Assembly: GCA_964565895.1 (NCBI GenBank)
Contig: CAZMGT010000008.1
Span: 16,462-80,461 of the forward strand
Direction: 5' to 3'
DNA: 64,000 nucleotides
Source: CAZMGT01 sp964565895
GTDB lineage: Bacteria > Armatimonadota > Zipacnadia > UBA1398 > CAZMGT01
Part shown: positions 44,536 to 53,440 of the stretch, one piece after another
Layout of the letters: the number at the start of each line of letters is the position of its first letter
Position numbering within the stretch: position 1 is the stretch's first letter
Notes under the pieces: model-generated
Databases searched by the model: none
What the model was told of the DNA's origin: nothing
The model's input: the letters and a program-made list of their open reading frames with translations, nothing else
Program-made: the position numbers and the translations under genes

Positions 44536-45663
44536 CTAGCGCTCCTCCTCCGCGGGAGCGAGCTGGGCCTCGCCCAGTTGCTCCGGCTCGCCTTCCTCCA
44601 CGGTGCCCTCCCCTCCCCCAGCGGGAAGGAGCGGCGAGGCGAGCCAGAAGATGGCCCCGATCGCGGGCAGGACCACGCGCGAGATAAACCCGTTTACCAC
44701 GGCGAAGCCGATCGGCGCGGAGCGGCCATAGCCCAGGCGATCGGAGAGCATGAAAATGGTGAACTCGTTCGTTCCCACGCCGGCGAAGGAAATGGGCAGA
44801 ACGCGCGCGGCCACGGCGCCCACGGCGGCGCACTGCCAGAACGTGAGGTAGGGCATGTTTGAGCCCAGGGTGCGAAAGATGAGGAACCCGATGAGCACGG
44901 CGAGGAAGTAGTTGGCGATGAGCGGGGGGATGGTTAGGGCAAGGCGCGACCAGCGCAGGTTGCCCAGGGCGCAGTGGAACTCCGCGAGCTGGCGCTCGGC
45001 GCCCTCGCCGCGGCGGCGGATGTAGGGGATGCGCTGAAGCGCGGCGAGCGCCCGCTGATGAAACCGGCGGGAGACGGTGAGCGCGAGGAGGATAAATGTG
45101 GGCAAGGAGCCCAGCGCCGCAGCCACGGCGATCCAGGCGACGACCGAGGGCGGGATGTTGGCGATTGGGGTAAGCAAGAACAGAGCGACGATGCACCCCA
45201 GGGTTTGCGTAAGCCAGCCCACGAACTTCGTCGTTACCTCCCACACCATAAACCCGCATAGGGCGAAGCCGAACGAGACGTTTAGGTCGCGCGCGGCATA
45301 GGCGACGAGGATGTATTTGCCCACGCGCGCCGGGGTAATGCGCGCGAGGTAGTTGCTGGCCATCATCGCGCGGAACGCTTTGGCGAGGGAGTAACGGGCG
45401 CCTGTTTGGCCCATGATAAACGCCCAGGCCCAGCTCTCCACGGCGTAGGTGAGGCAATAGATCGCCGTGACGGCAAGCAGCCAGCCCAAGTTGTGCAGCT
45501 TAAGCATGGGGCGGAGGTCGACCCACTCAAGCCGGGTAAACGTCCAGGCTAAGATGGCCAGGAAGGCGATGTTGAGCAACAGGTAATAGCGGCGCCAGTT
45601 GCGCCGAGGGCGCGGGGGCGGTTGCTTCGCTTGGGCTTCGCGCTGGGCGCTTTCTTCGGCCAT
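44536..45663 (-). CDS. LPG-synthase/UPF0104-type integral membrane protein
   Basis: 375 residues. A short basic N-terminus (PRPRRNWRRYY) is followed by about eight membrane helices. The family pattern is present: 'AFRAMMASNYLARITPARVGKYILVAYAARD' (near 95-125) and 'AARVLPISFAGVGTNEFTIFMLSD' (near 285-308), as in the lysylphosphatidylglycerol synthase transmembrane family. That family flips or supplies lipid-linked substrates; no synthetase domain is fused. The Glu-rich tail is cytoplasmic. It begins 10 bases after the heparinase-like gene, so they are co-transcribed, and may serve cell-surface glycan handling. Confidence 0.82.
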   Translation of the reverse strand: MAEESAQREAQAKQPPPRPRRNWRRYYLLLNIAFLAILAWTFTRLEWVDLRPMLKLHNLGWLLAVTAIYCLTYAVESWAWAFIMGQTGARYSLAKAFRAMMASNYLARITPARVGKYILVAYAARDLNVSFGFALCGFMVWEVTTKFVGWLTQTLGCIVALFLLTPIANIPPSVVAWIAVAAALGSLPTFILLALTVSRRFHQRALAALQRIPYIRRRGEGAERQLAEFHCALGNLRWSRLALTIPPLIANYFLAVLIGFLIFRTLGSNMPYLTFWQCAAVGAVAARVLPISFAGVGTNEFTIFMLSDRLGYGRSAPIGFAVVNGFISRVVLPAIGAIFWLASPLLPAGGGEGTVEEGEPEQLGEAQLAPAEEER

Positions 45664-45673
45664 GGGCTGTCAC

Positions 45674-48064
45674 TTATGCGCCGGTGGACCCCGGGGGCGG
45701 GGCGCTGCCCCGGCCGGGCGAGAGGAACGTTGCGCGGACCTTGCCCTGGGCGTCAATGAGCGTTGCCGCGACCTCTCCCGGGGCGCCGTCGGCCGCGGGG
45801 TTAATGTTCACCTTCGCGCGGCCATTGGCGAGGGGCACGTCCACCGTATACACCCCGCCGCGCTGGGAGAGCGAAGGCGCTTCGGGCGCGCCCTCGCCCT
45901 CGCGGAACACTTGGATTACGGTAACAAAATCTTGCACGGCGGCGGGCGCGGTCGTCTCCGCGGTGACGTGCCACTGGACGAGGCCGCTTTTCAACGGCGG
46001 GGGGTCCATTTTGTTCGACTGAGTGAGCTTGAGCTGCGCGGGGAGGAGCCACGTGACCTTGGCCAGCGCCGGCGGGTTGCTTGCCACAAGCGAGTTTTCG
46101 CCGAGTTGCATTTCGCGCAGCGAGTGCAGGAGCCACTGGAACGTGGCCGGCTTGGGGGCCTCGAGGCGGTCCCAGATGAGCACCGTGCGCGGCTTGAGGA
46201 ACAAAATGGCCCGGGTAAACCGCTTAAGCCGCCCCTCATACGCGCGCGTAGCGTCGCCGACTACGTAGTCCACTTCGGGCGAGGTATAGAACTCGGTTAT
46301 CCGGCCGGTGGCGGCGATGTTGTGCGGGCGCTGGCCGCGGCCGTCCACAAGGATGGAGTTAACGGACTTCGTCTCCCACATCCAGCGTTTGTGATGGTCG
46401 CAGCCGTGGATGACGCGCTCGCCCGTGCGGATAAACAGAGCCTTGCCGAACGCCTCGAGCAAGAACGAGTTCTGGGCGTCGTAGCCGTGGCTCGTCGTGC
46501 CCAGAAGGGGGTCGGACTTAAACAGGATTTGCACGTCGTTTTCGCGGTTGACCAGGTCGCTGTGCAGGGCGGCGACGCCGGTGCCTGCGAACAGGCGCGA
46601 GGAGGGAAGATCGCTGGGCGGCTTGGCCTTCGGCTTGGGCAGCGAGGCGCGGAGGAAGCCCAAGTAGCCGTCGGCGATCTCGCGCCCGGGCGTCTGCTCG
46701 ACATACCACTGCCAATAGGGGTTGCCCTTCTGCCGGGCGAGAATGGCCATGAGCGGCTTAAGGGTTTTGGCGTTGGCGTTATGGCCCATGTCGCCAAACG
46801 CCCCGCGCTCTGCCCCTGGGGGAACCTGGTAGAGGGCGAAATAGCCGGCGTTTTGGAAGTAGGGCAGCTTGTAGCCGTCGATCGCGAAGCACTCGCGAAT
46901 GATGTCCAGCCACCACGTGACGCGGTTGATGTATGCGCTCCAATAAAGCGGGCCCTCGTGCCACCCGCCGTCGGCGTCGTTCCACACGGGATAGACGGTA
47001 TAGAAGACGTCCATGGCGTAGGAGAGCCAGCGGGCGGCGTCGGGGATCTCGCCGTAGAAGGCAATGCCTACCTCGCCGAGGTAGTGCCAGGCGCGGTTGC
47101 GATGGCTGCCGTAGGGGCGCCAGGTGTGGTTTGCCGCGCGCAGGTGGTCGTAGATGCGCTTGCCGCGCACAGCCATGACCTGGCGGACCTTGGCCCGCTC
47201 CTGTTCGGAAAGCACGTCGAAAAGCCAAGTGTAGGCGCGCGAGGCAAAGTAGGCGAAGGGCATCCCCGCCTCGTCGTTGTAGCGGTAGTCGGTGGCCCCG
47301 AGAGGGTCCCAGGAGCAGGCGGCGAGGAGCAGGCGCTTGCCCTCCTCGGCATATTTGCGGTTGCCCGTGAGGAGGTAGGTAAACGCAAAGCGCGCCGCGC
47401 CATCGGTCACGGCGATCGTCCGCACGCGGTTGCCCCACCAGATCTTGCGCCACTCCATGGTCAGGCGCTTCATTCCCGGGGGATATTTGGGGGGCTCGGA
47501 GACGTCCGGCGGGTTCTTTAGCGTCTTCTCGCACCAGGCAACGAGCTCATCTAGGCGGTCTTTAAGCTCGCTGCGGGCTTTGCGGCGAAGCTCGGGGAGC
47601 TTCTCCGGCCGCAGAAACAGCCGGGGATGGCGCGGGATGCGCGCGAACAGCTCCTTGTCCGGCGGCCGGGGGAAGTGCGCGGCGTCCTCGGGGATAACGA
47701 ACTGCCGCACGGCGCTAAACGCCGAGCGCTGGCCATCGGAGCTGACGAAAGCAAAGCGCCAATACCACTTGCCCGGCTCGAAGACGACGGGCGGGCAGTG
47801 GACGTTAAGCTCGATGTCTTTGGCCTCGTAGTCGATGGTCTGGAAGTCGGGGCTGCGCGAGCATTGGACGATATAGCTTGCCGCGCCGTTCTGGGGCCGC
47901 CAGACGAACGGGGGCGGGTTGCGCCGCAGGACGGCGCCCTGGGCGGGACGGAAGCCCCACTCGCCGGGCTGCGCCGGCCGCTCATCGGGAGCGGGCGGGG
48001 CGGCAAACCCCAGTGCGGCAGCAAAAACGAGCAGGCAAGCGAGATTGGCAAATTGTACTGTCAC
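45674..48064 (-). CDS. Exported heparinase II/III-like protein (DUF4962 type)
   Basis: 796 residues from a GTG with AGGAGGTC upstream. A signal peptide (7-22) is followed by a DUF4962-type N-terminal beta domain ('NPPPFVWRPQNGAASYIVQCSRSPDF'). An alpha/alpha toroid spans about 135-480 ('HPRLFLRPEKLPELRRKA', 'HRNRAWHYLGEVGIAFYG', 'WHEGPLYWSAYINRVTWWLDI') and a C-terminal beta sheet domain contains 'DHHKRWMWETKSVNSILVDGRGQ'. Heparinase II/III enzymes cleave uronic-acid polymers by beta-elimination with Tyr/His residues, which this stretch could provide. Substrate unknown. Confidence 0.87.
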   Translation of the reverse strand: MTVQFANLACLLVFAAALGFAAPPAPDERPAQPGEWGFRPAQGAVLRRNPPPFVWRPQNGAASYIVQCSRSPDFQTIDYEAKDIELNVHCPPVVFEPGKWYWRFAFVSSDGQRSAFSAVRQFVIPEDAAHFPRPPDKELFARIPRHPRLFLRPEKLPELRRKARSELKDRLDELVAWCEKTLKNPPDVSEPPKYPPGMKRLTMEWRKIWWGNRVRTIAVTDGAARFAFTYLLTGNRKYAEEGKRLLLAACSWDPLGATDYRYNDEAGMPFAYFASRAYTWLFDVLSEQERAKVRQVMAVRGKRIYDHLRAANHTWRPYGSHRNRAWHYLGEVGIAFYGEIPDAARWLSYAMDVFYTVYPVWNDADGGWHEGPLYWSAYINRVTWWLDIIRECFAIDGYKLPYFQNAGYFALYQVPPGAERGAFGDMGHNANAKTLKPLMAILARQKGNPYWQWYVEQTPGREIADGYLGFLRASLPKPKAKPPSDLPSSRLFAGTGVAALHSDLVNRENDVQILFKSDPLLGTTSHGYDAQNSFLLEAFGKALFIRTGERVIHGCDHHKRWMWETKSVNSILVDGRGQRPHNIAATGRITEFYTSPEVDYVVGDATRAYEGRLKRFTRAILFLKPRTVLIWDRLEAPKPATFQWLLHSLREMQLGENSLVASNPPALAKVTWLLPAQLKLTQSNKMDPPPLKSGLVQWHVTAETTAPAAVQDFVTVIQVFREGEGAPEAPSLSQRGGVYTVDVPLANGRAKVNINPAADGAPGEVAATLIDAQGKVRATFLSPGRGSAPPPGSTGA

Positions 48065-48164
48065 GCGGCGGACCTCCTGTTTGCTGTTTGTAGAGGGCGA
48101 AGGCCAGGGTTTGTTTCTTTGGCCGGTCAGCGCTGTCCTCCGGCGAGAGGAAGGGGGCTGGGCC

Positions 48165-50825
48165 CTAGCTCTCCGCCCCTAAAGCGGAGAGGGCCGCTTG
48201 GAGGGTGGCGATACGCTGCTCGACCTCCGCGCGCCGCTCGCGCTCGCGCTGGACGACCTCCTCCGGCGCGCGCTGGACGAACTGCTCGTTGGCGAGCTTG
48301 GCCTCGATGCGCTCGAGCAGCCCCCGCGCCTCGGCAAGCTGCTTGCGCAGGCGCTCGCGCTGCTGCTCTAAGTCCACCGTCCCCTCGGCGTGGACGAGAA
48401 CCTCGAGCGTGCCCACCACCGTGCGAAACGCGGGCTCGGGGTTGGGGTCGTCCGCGCCGAGAATGTGCATTTGCTCGAGCCGCGCGAGGAACGCGATCTC
48501 CTCCTCGCGTTCGCGCAGGACCTGCGCTTGCGCCGCCGAGGCGGGGCGGAACGAGGCGGTGAGCGCCTGCACCGGCGATATGCCGAACTCCGCGCGAATG
48601 GTGCGCACGCCATAGACGGCGTCCATGAGCGGCTGCATTTGCTCCTCGGCCTCGGGGTCGAGGGCTTTTTTGTTGACGATGGGCCAGGGCTCGGCCTGGA
48701 CGCTGCCCTGTGTCCCGGGAAGGGCATGCCACAGCTCCTCGGTGATAAACGGCATGAGCGGGTGAAGCAGGCGCAGCAGCACGGAAAGCGTGCGCCAGAG
48801 GACCCACTGCGTGGTGCGCCGGCGCTTTTTGTCCTCGCTCTGCAGCGCGGGCTTGGAGAGCTCGACGTACCAGTCGCAAAACTCGTGCCAGGCGAACTCG
48901 TGCAGCCGGCGCGCGGCGTCGGCGATGTCGTAGTTTTCGATGTGCTCCGTGATCTCGTCGATCGTTTTGTTCAGCCGGCTGAGGATCCAGCGGTCGGGAA
49001 GGTCGAGGTCCTCGCGCATGGGATGGGGAGCGCTGGGGACGAAGTCTTGGAGGTTCATTACGACGAAGCGCGTGGCGTTATAGAGCTTGTTGCAGAAGTT
49101 GCGCCCGCCGGCGACGCGCTGCTCGCTAAACTTAATGTCCTGGCCGTGGGTGATGAGCGAGGCCAGGGCAAAGCGCAGGGCATCGGTGCCGTAGCGCTCG
49201 ATAAGGTCGATGGGGTCCACCTGGTTGGCGAGGGATTTGCTGTACTTGCGCCCGCGCTCGTCGCGCACTAGGCCAGTGATGAACACCGTGTGAAACGGAA
49301 CCTTGCCCGTGAAAAAGAGCGACATGGTAACCATGCGCACAACCCAGAAGAAGATGATGTCATAACCCGTGACGAGCACGGAGGTGGGGAAGAAGCGGCG
49401 CATGTCCGGCGTGTTGTCCGGCCAGCCGAGGGTGGAGAACGGCCATAGGCCGGAGGAGAACCAGGTGTCGAGCACGTCCTCGTCCTGGCGGATGTTTGCG
49501 CTGCCGCAGCGGGTGCAGCGGGTGGGATCGCGGCGGAGGCACATCTCCGCCCCGCAGTCGTCGCAATACCACACGGGAATGCGGTGGCCCCACCAGAGCT
49601 GGCGCGAGATGCACCAGTCGCGGATGTTGGCCAGCCAGTCCAGGTAAACCTTCTCCCAGCGCTCGGGGACAAAGCGCAGCTTGCCCGCGCGCGAGGCCTC
49701 GATGGCCATTTGCGCCAGGGGCTTCATGCGCACGAACCACTGCTCAGAAGCAAGCGGCTCGATAATCGTGTTGCAGCGCGAGCATTGCCCCACACTGTGC
49801 GTATAGTCCTCGGTGCTCACAAGCAGCCCGCGCTGCTCTAAATCGCGGAGCACCTGCTCGCGGCACTCCACGCGGTCGAGCCCCGCATAGCGCCCGGCGT
49901 CCTCGGTCATTTTCCCGTCCTCGCCGATGACCTGGACGAGGGGAAGCTTGTGCTCCTGGCCGATCTCGAAGTCCACCGGGTCGTGCGCGGGGGTTACTTT
50001 TACCGCGCCCGTGCCGAAGCTCGGGTCCACGCGCTTGTCGGCGACGATCGGGATGGGACGCTCCATGAGGGGGAGGATGACCTTTTTGCCCACTAGGTCG
50101 CGGTAGCGCTCGTCGTCGGGGTGGACGGCGACGGCCGTGTCGCCGAGCATTGTTTCCGGGCGGGTGGTCGCCACGCGGATGCCCCCCGAGCCGTCCTCGA
50201 GGGGGTATTCGATCGTCCAGAGATGGCTTTTGAGCTCGATGTGCTCGACCTCTTCGTCGGACAGCGCCGTGCGGTCCTGGGGGCACCAGTTGATAATGCG
50301 CAGGCCGCGGTAAATAAGGCCGCGTTCGTAGAAGCGGCAGAACGCCTCGCGCACGGCGCGGGAGCAGTGCTCGTCCATGGTAAACCGCTCGCGCTGCCAG
50401 TCCAGCCCGGCGCCCATGCGCTTGAGCTGCTCGGTAATGCGCGCGTGGTAGTGCTCTTTCCAGCGCCACATTTCCTCGAGGAACTTCTCGCGGCCGAGGT
50501 CGTAGCGGGTCAGGCCGCGCTCGCTCTTTAGGTGGCGCTCGACACGGGCTTGGGTGGCGATGCCCGCGTGGTCGGTTCCCGGCAGCCAGAGGACCTCGAA
50601 CCCGCGCATGCGCTTGTAGCGGGTGAGGAGGTCCATAATCGTGTCCTGCAGGGCGTGGCCGATGTGCAGGGCGCCGGTGACGTTGGGCGGAGGGATGACG
50701 ATGCAGTAGGCGGGCTTGTCGGAGTCCACGCGGGCGTGGAACAGGCCGAGCTTGAGCCAGTAGTCGTACCACTTGGGCTCGACTTTCTGCGGTTCGTATG
50801 CGGTTTGGCTAATGATGTCGCTCAA
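48165..50825 (-). CDS. valS: Valyl-tRNA synthetase
   Basis: 886 residues, normal for bacterial ValS. HIGH motif at 54-57 (GALHIGHAL); KMSKS appears as KYSKS (GRKYSKSLANQ) near 530. The editing CP1 domain contains 'RVATTRPETMLGDTAVAVHP'. Two zinc knuckles are visible ('QCSRCNTII' and 'CDDCGAEMCLRRDPTRCTRCG'). An anticodon-binding domain and the C-terminal coiled coil (QQRERLRKQLAEARGLLERIEAKL) complete it. It follows lon by 64 bases on the same strand. Confidence 0.97.
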   Translation of the reverse strand: MSDIISQTAYEPQKVEPKWYDYWLKLGLFHARVDSDKPAYCIVIPPPNVTGALHIGHALQDTIMDLLTRYKRMRGFEVLWLPGTDHAGIATQARVERHLKSERGLTRYDLGREKFLEEMWRWKEHYHARITEQLKRMGAGLDWQRERFTMDEHCSRAVREAFCRFYERGLIYRGLRIINWCPQDRTALSDEEVEHIELKSHLWTIEYPLEDGSGGIRVATTRPETMLGDTAVAVHPDDERYRDLVGKKVILPLMERPIPIVADKRVDPSFGTGAVKVTPAHDPVDFEIGQEHKLPLVQVIGEDGKMTEDAGRYAGLDRVECREQVLRDLEQRGLLVSTEDYTHSVGQCSRCNTIIEPLASEQWFVRMKPLAQMAIEASRAGKLRFVPERWEKVYLDWLANIRDWCISRQLWWGHRIPVWYCDDCGAEMCLRRDPTRCTRCGSANIRQDEDVLDTWFSSGLWPFSTLGWPDNTPDMRRFFPTSVLVTGYDIIFFWVVRMVTMSLFFTGKVPFHTVFITGLVRDERGRKYSKSLANQVDPIDLIERYGTDALRFALASLITHGQDIKFSEQRVAGGRNFCNKLYNATRFVVMNLQDFVPSAPHPMREDLDLPDRWILSRLNKTIDEITEHIENYDIADAARRLHEFAWHEFCDWYVELSKPALQSEDKKRRRTTQWVLWRTLSVLLRLLHPLMPFITEELWHALPGTQGSVQAEPWPIVNKKALDPEAEEQMQPLMDAVYGVRTIRAEFGISPVQALTASFRPASAAQAQVLREREEEIAFLARLEQMHILGADDPNPEPAFRTVVGTLEVLVHAEGTVDLEQQRERLRKQLAEARGLLERIEAKLANEQFVQRAPEEVVQRERERRAEVEQRIATLQAALSALGAES

Positions 50826-50889
50826 CGTCGGTCCTCCTGGTGCACTGGGTATCGCGGCCGGCGGCGGGGCTCGGCCCTCGGCCGCGGCG

Positions 50890-53301
50890 TTATGTGCTGA
50901 CGCGCTTGCGCGGCGCGGGTTGCTTGCTGTTGAGCAGCCCGTGGCGGAGGACCTGGTCCATGTTGCGCACGAAGACCAGGGTAAGCTCGTTCATCGCCTG
51001 CTCCGGGACGTCGTGGAGGTCTTTTTTGTTGTCCGCGGGGAGGACGACGGTTTTGATCCCCGCGCGGTGCGCGGCAAGGACCTTTTCTTTAATTCCGCCC
51101 ACGGGGAGCACGCGGCCGCGCAGGGTCACCTCGCCGGTGGTCGCCACGTGGCGGGAGACGGGGCGCTTGGAAATGGCCGAGCACAGGGCGAGGGCGAGGG
51201 TGATGCCCGCGGAGGGGCCGTCTTTGGGCACGGCGCCCTCGGGGAGGTGGATGTGGATGTCGCTCGTGGCGAACAGCTCGTCGTCCACCCCGAGGCGCCG
51301 GGCGCAGGAGCGGGCATAGCTGAGCGCGGCCTCGGCGGACTCCTTCATTACCTCGCCCAAGCTGCCCGTGAGCTTCAGGCGCCCCTTGCCGGGGACGATG
51401 CTCACCTCGACGGTAAGCACCTGGCCGCCGGCGCTGGTGATCGCCAGGCCGGTGGCCACGCCCACCTCGTCGCGCGCCTCGGCGGTGCCGAAGATGAACT
51501 TGCGCGGGCCGAGGTAGTCGCTGAGCGCCTTGGCGGTGACGCGGAGGGAAAGGTCGCGGTTGTCCTCGGCGGCCACTTTGCGCGCCACTTTGCGGCAGAT
51601 GCGGGCGATCTCGCGCTCTAGGTTGCGCACGCCCGACTCGCGGGTATAGTAGCGGACGATGTCGCGGAGGGCGGTTTTGGAGAACTTTACCTGGCCGGGC
51701 TTGAGCCCGTTGGCCTTGAGCTGCTTGGGGACGAGAAAGCGCTGGGCGATGACCAGCTTCTCCTCCTCGGTATAGCCGGGGAACTCGATGACCTCCATGC
51801 GGTCGCGCAGCGCGGGCGGGACGGGGTCGAGGATGTTCGCCGTGGTGATAAACATCACCTCGGAGAGGTCGAACGGGACCTCGAGGTAGTGATCGGAGAA
51901 GCTGTGGTTTTGCTCGGGGTCGAGGACCTCGAGCAGCGCGGCAGAGGGGTCGCCGCGGAAGTCCATCCCCAGCTTGTCGATCTCGTCCATCATAAACACG
52001 GGGTTGCGCGAGCCGGCCTGGCGAATGGTTTGCATGATGCGCCCGGGCATGGCGCCGATGTAGGTGCGGCGGTGGCCGCGGATCTCCGCCTCGTCGCGCA
52101 CCCCGCCCAGGGAAAGGCGGATGAACTTGCGCCCCAACGCGCGGGCGATGGACTTGCCGATGGACGTCTTGCCCACCCCCGGCGGCCCGACGAAGCAGAG
52201 GATGGGGGAGTGCATCTCCGGCCCGGCGAGCTTTTTCGCCGCGAGAAACTCAAGCACGCGCTCCTTTACCCGCTGCAGGCCATAGTGGTCCTCCTCGAGC
52301 ACGCGCTCGGCGGCCTCGATGTCCAGGTTATCCTCGGTGCGCGCCTGCCAGGGGAGCGAGGTGAGCCAGTCTAAATATGTGCGAATAACCGAGCCCTCGG
52401 GCGACATGGCGGGCATGCGCTCGAGCCGGGCGAGCTCTTTGCGCGCGTGCTCGGCAGCGGCCTCGGGCATTTGCGCGGCCTCGATTTTCCGCTCGTATTC
52501 CTCGATCTCACCGCCCTCGGCGACTGTTTCGCGTAGCTCCTCGCGGATGACCTTAAGCTGCTCGCGCAGGTACATCTCGCGCTGGCCGGCCTGGATCTCG
52601 TCGCGCACGCGGGAGTGGATTTTGCGCTCGAGCTCGAGGATCTCGATCTCCTGGGTAAGCTGGGCGCTGAGCTTTTCCAGCCGCTCGCGCACGTTGGCGG
52701 TCTCTAAGATCTGCTGCTTTTGCTCCAGGCGCTGGCTGAGGTTGGAGGCGACGAGGTCGGCGAGGCGGCCGGGGTCGTCGATGCTCTGGGCGGTGGTTAC
52801 CGCCTCGGGGGGTATCGTGCGCGAGAGCTCCGCGGCGCGCTGGAAATCGCTGAGCACGGTGCGCACGAGGGCCTCCATTTCCGGCGAGTGCTCAACAGTT
52901 TCCTCGACTTCTTCGACAAGCGCCTTAAAGTAGGGCTCGGTGTGCACGACGCCCGTCAGGCGCACGCGCTTTTGCCCCTCGACGACGACGCGCAGGCTGC
53001 CGTCGGGGAGCTTGAGCACCTGGAGGCTCTGGGCGAGGGTGCCGATGGAGTAGACGTCGTCGGGGGTATAGTCCTCCACCTGGGGGTCCTTCTGCGCGAC
53101 AAGCACGAGCTTTTGCTCGTGGAGCATGGCGTCCTCGATGGCGCAGATGGACTTGCTGCGCATGACGAACAGGGGCATGACCATCGTGGGAAAGACAACG
53201 AGGTCTTTCAACGGGACGACGGGCAGGGCGCGGAGCTCGCGCGACGGGGTGAGGAGCTCGGGCTGCTCGTCGGTTTTCTCGTTGTTGTGCTCGCTGGCCA
53301 C
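50890..53301 (-). CDS. lon: ATP-dependent protease Lon
   Basis: 803 residues from a GTG at 53301 (AGGAGGATCG upstream); the longer frame to 53481 has no start support. LON substrate domain 20-205, coiled coil to about 290, AAA+ Walker A GPPGVGKTS (372-380), Walker B 'VFMMDEIDKL' (435-444). The catalytic dyad is Ser697 (KDGPSAGITLA) and Lys740 (VGGIKEKVLAAHRAG). It degrades misfolded and regulatory proteins in the cytoplasm. Lies between clpX and valS. A terminator-like hairpin lies in its short leader. Confidence 0.98.
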   Translation of the reverse strand: MASEHNNEKTDEQPELLTPSRELRALPVVPLKDLVVFPTMVMPLFVMRSKSICAIEDAMLHEQKLVLVAQKDPQVEDYTPDDVYSIGTLAQSLQVLKLPDGSLRVVVEGQKRVRLTGVVHTEPYFKALVEEVEETVEHSPEMEALVRTVLSDFQRAAELSRTIPPEAVTTAQSIDDPGRLADLVASNLSQRLEQKQQILETANVRERLEKLSAQLTQEIEILELERKIHSRVRDEIQAGQREMYLREQLKVIREELRETVAEGGEIEEYERKIEAAQMPEAAAEHARKELARLERMPAMSPEGSVIRTYLDWLTSLPWQARTEDNLDIEAAERVLEEDHYGLQRVKERVLEFLAAKKLAGPEMHSPILCFVGPPGVGKTSIGKSIARALGRKFIRLSLGGVRDEAEIRGHRRTYIGAMPGRIMQTIRQAGSRNPVFMMDEIDKLGMDFRGDPSAALLEVLDPEQNHSFSDHYLEVPFDLSEVMFITTANILDPVPPALRDRMEVIEFPGYTEEEKLVIAQRFLVPKQLKANGLKPGQVKFSKTALRDIVRYYTRESGVRNLEREIARICRKVARKVAAEDNRDLSLRVTAKALSDYLGPRKFIFGTAEARDEVGVATGLAITSAGGQVLTVEVSIVPGKGRLKLTGSLGEVMKESAEAALSYARSCARRLGVDDELFATSDIHIHLPEGAVPKDGPSAGITLALALCSAISKRPVSRHVATTGEVTLRGRVLPVGGIKEKVLAAHRAGIKTVVLPADNKKDLHDVPEQAMNELTLVFVRNMDQVLRHGLLNSKQPAPRKRVST

Positions 53302-53324
53302 CTGTGGCGATCCTCCTGAATACA

Positions 53325-53352
53325 GGAAAAACGACGGCCCTGGCGCAGGGCC
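53325..53352 (-). terminator. Terminator-like hairpin between clpX and lon
   Basis: On the minus strand GGCCCTG-CGC-CAGGGCC (7-bp stem, 3-base loop) is followed by GTCGTTTTTCC. It ends only about 24 bases before the lon start, leaving no room for a new promoter, so lon must be read through it or started upstream of it. It may be an attenuator rather than a full terminator. Confidence 0.6.
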
Positions 53353-53440
53353 GCCTGAACAGAGCGACGTGTTAATGTTCGCGCAGCGGGAGAAAGGTCC
53401 TTGTTTTCGCGCCGCGCGGGGACGGGCGCGCGCGGCGGCG

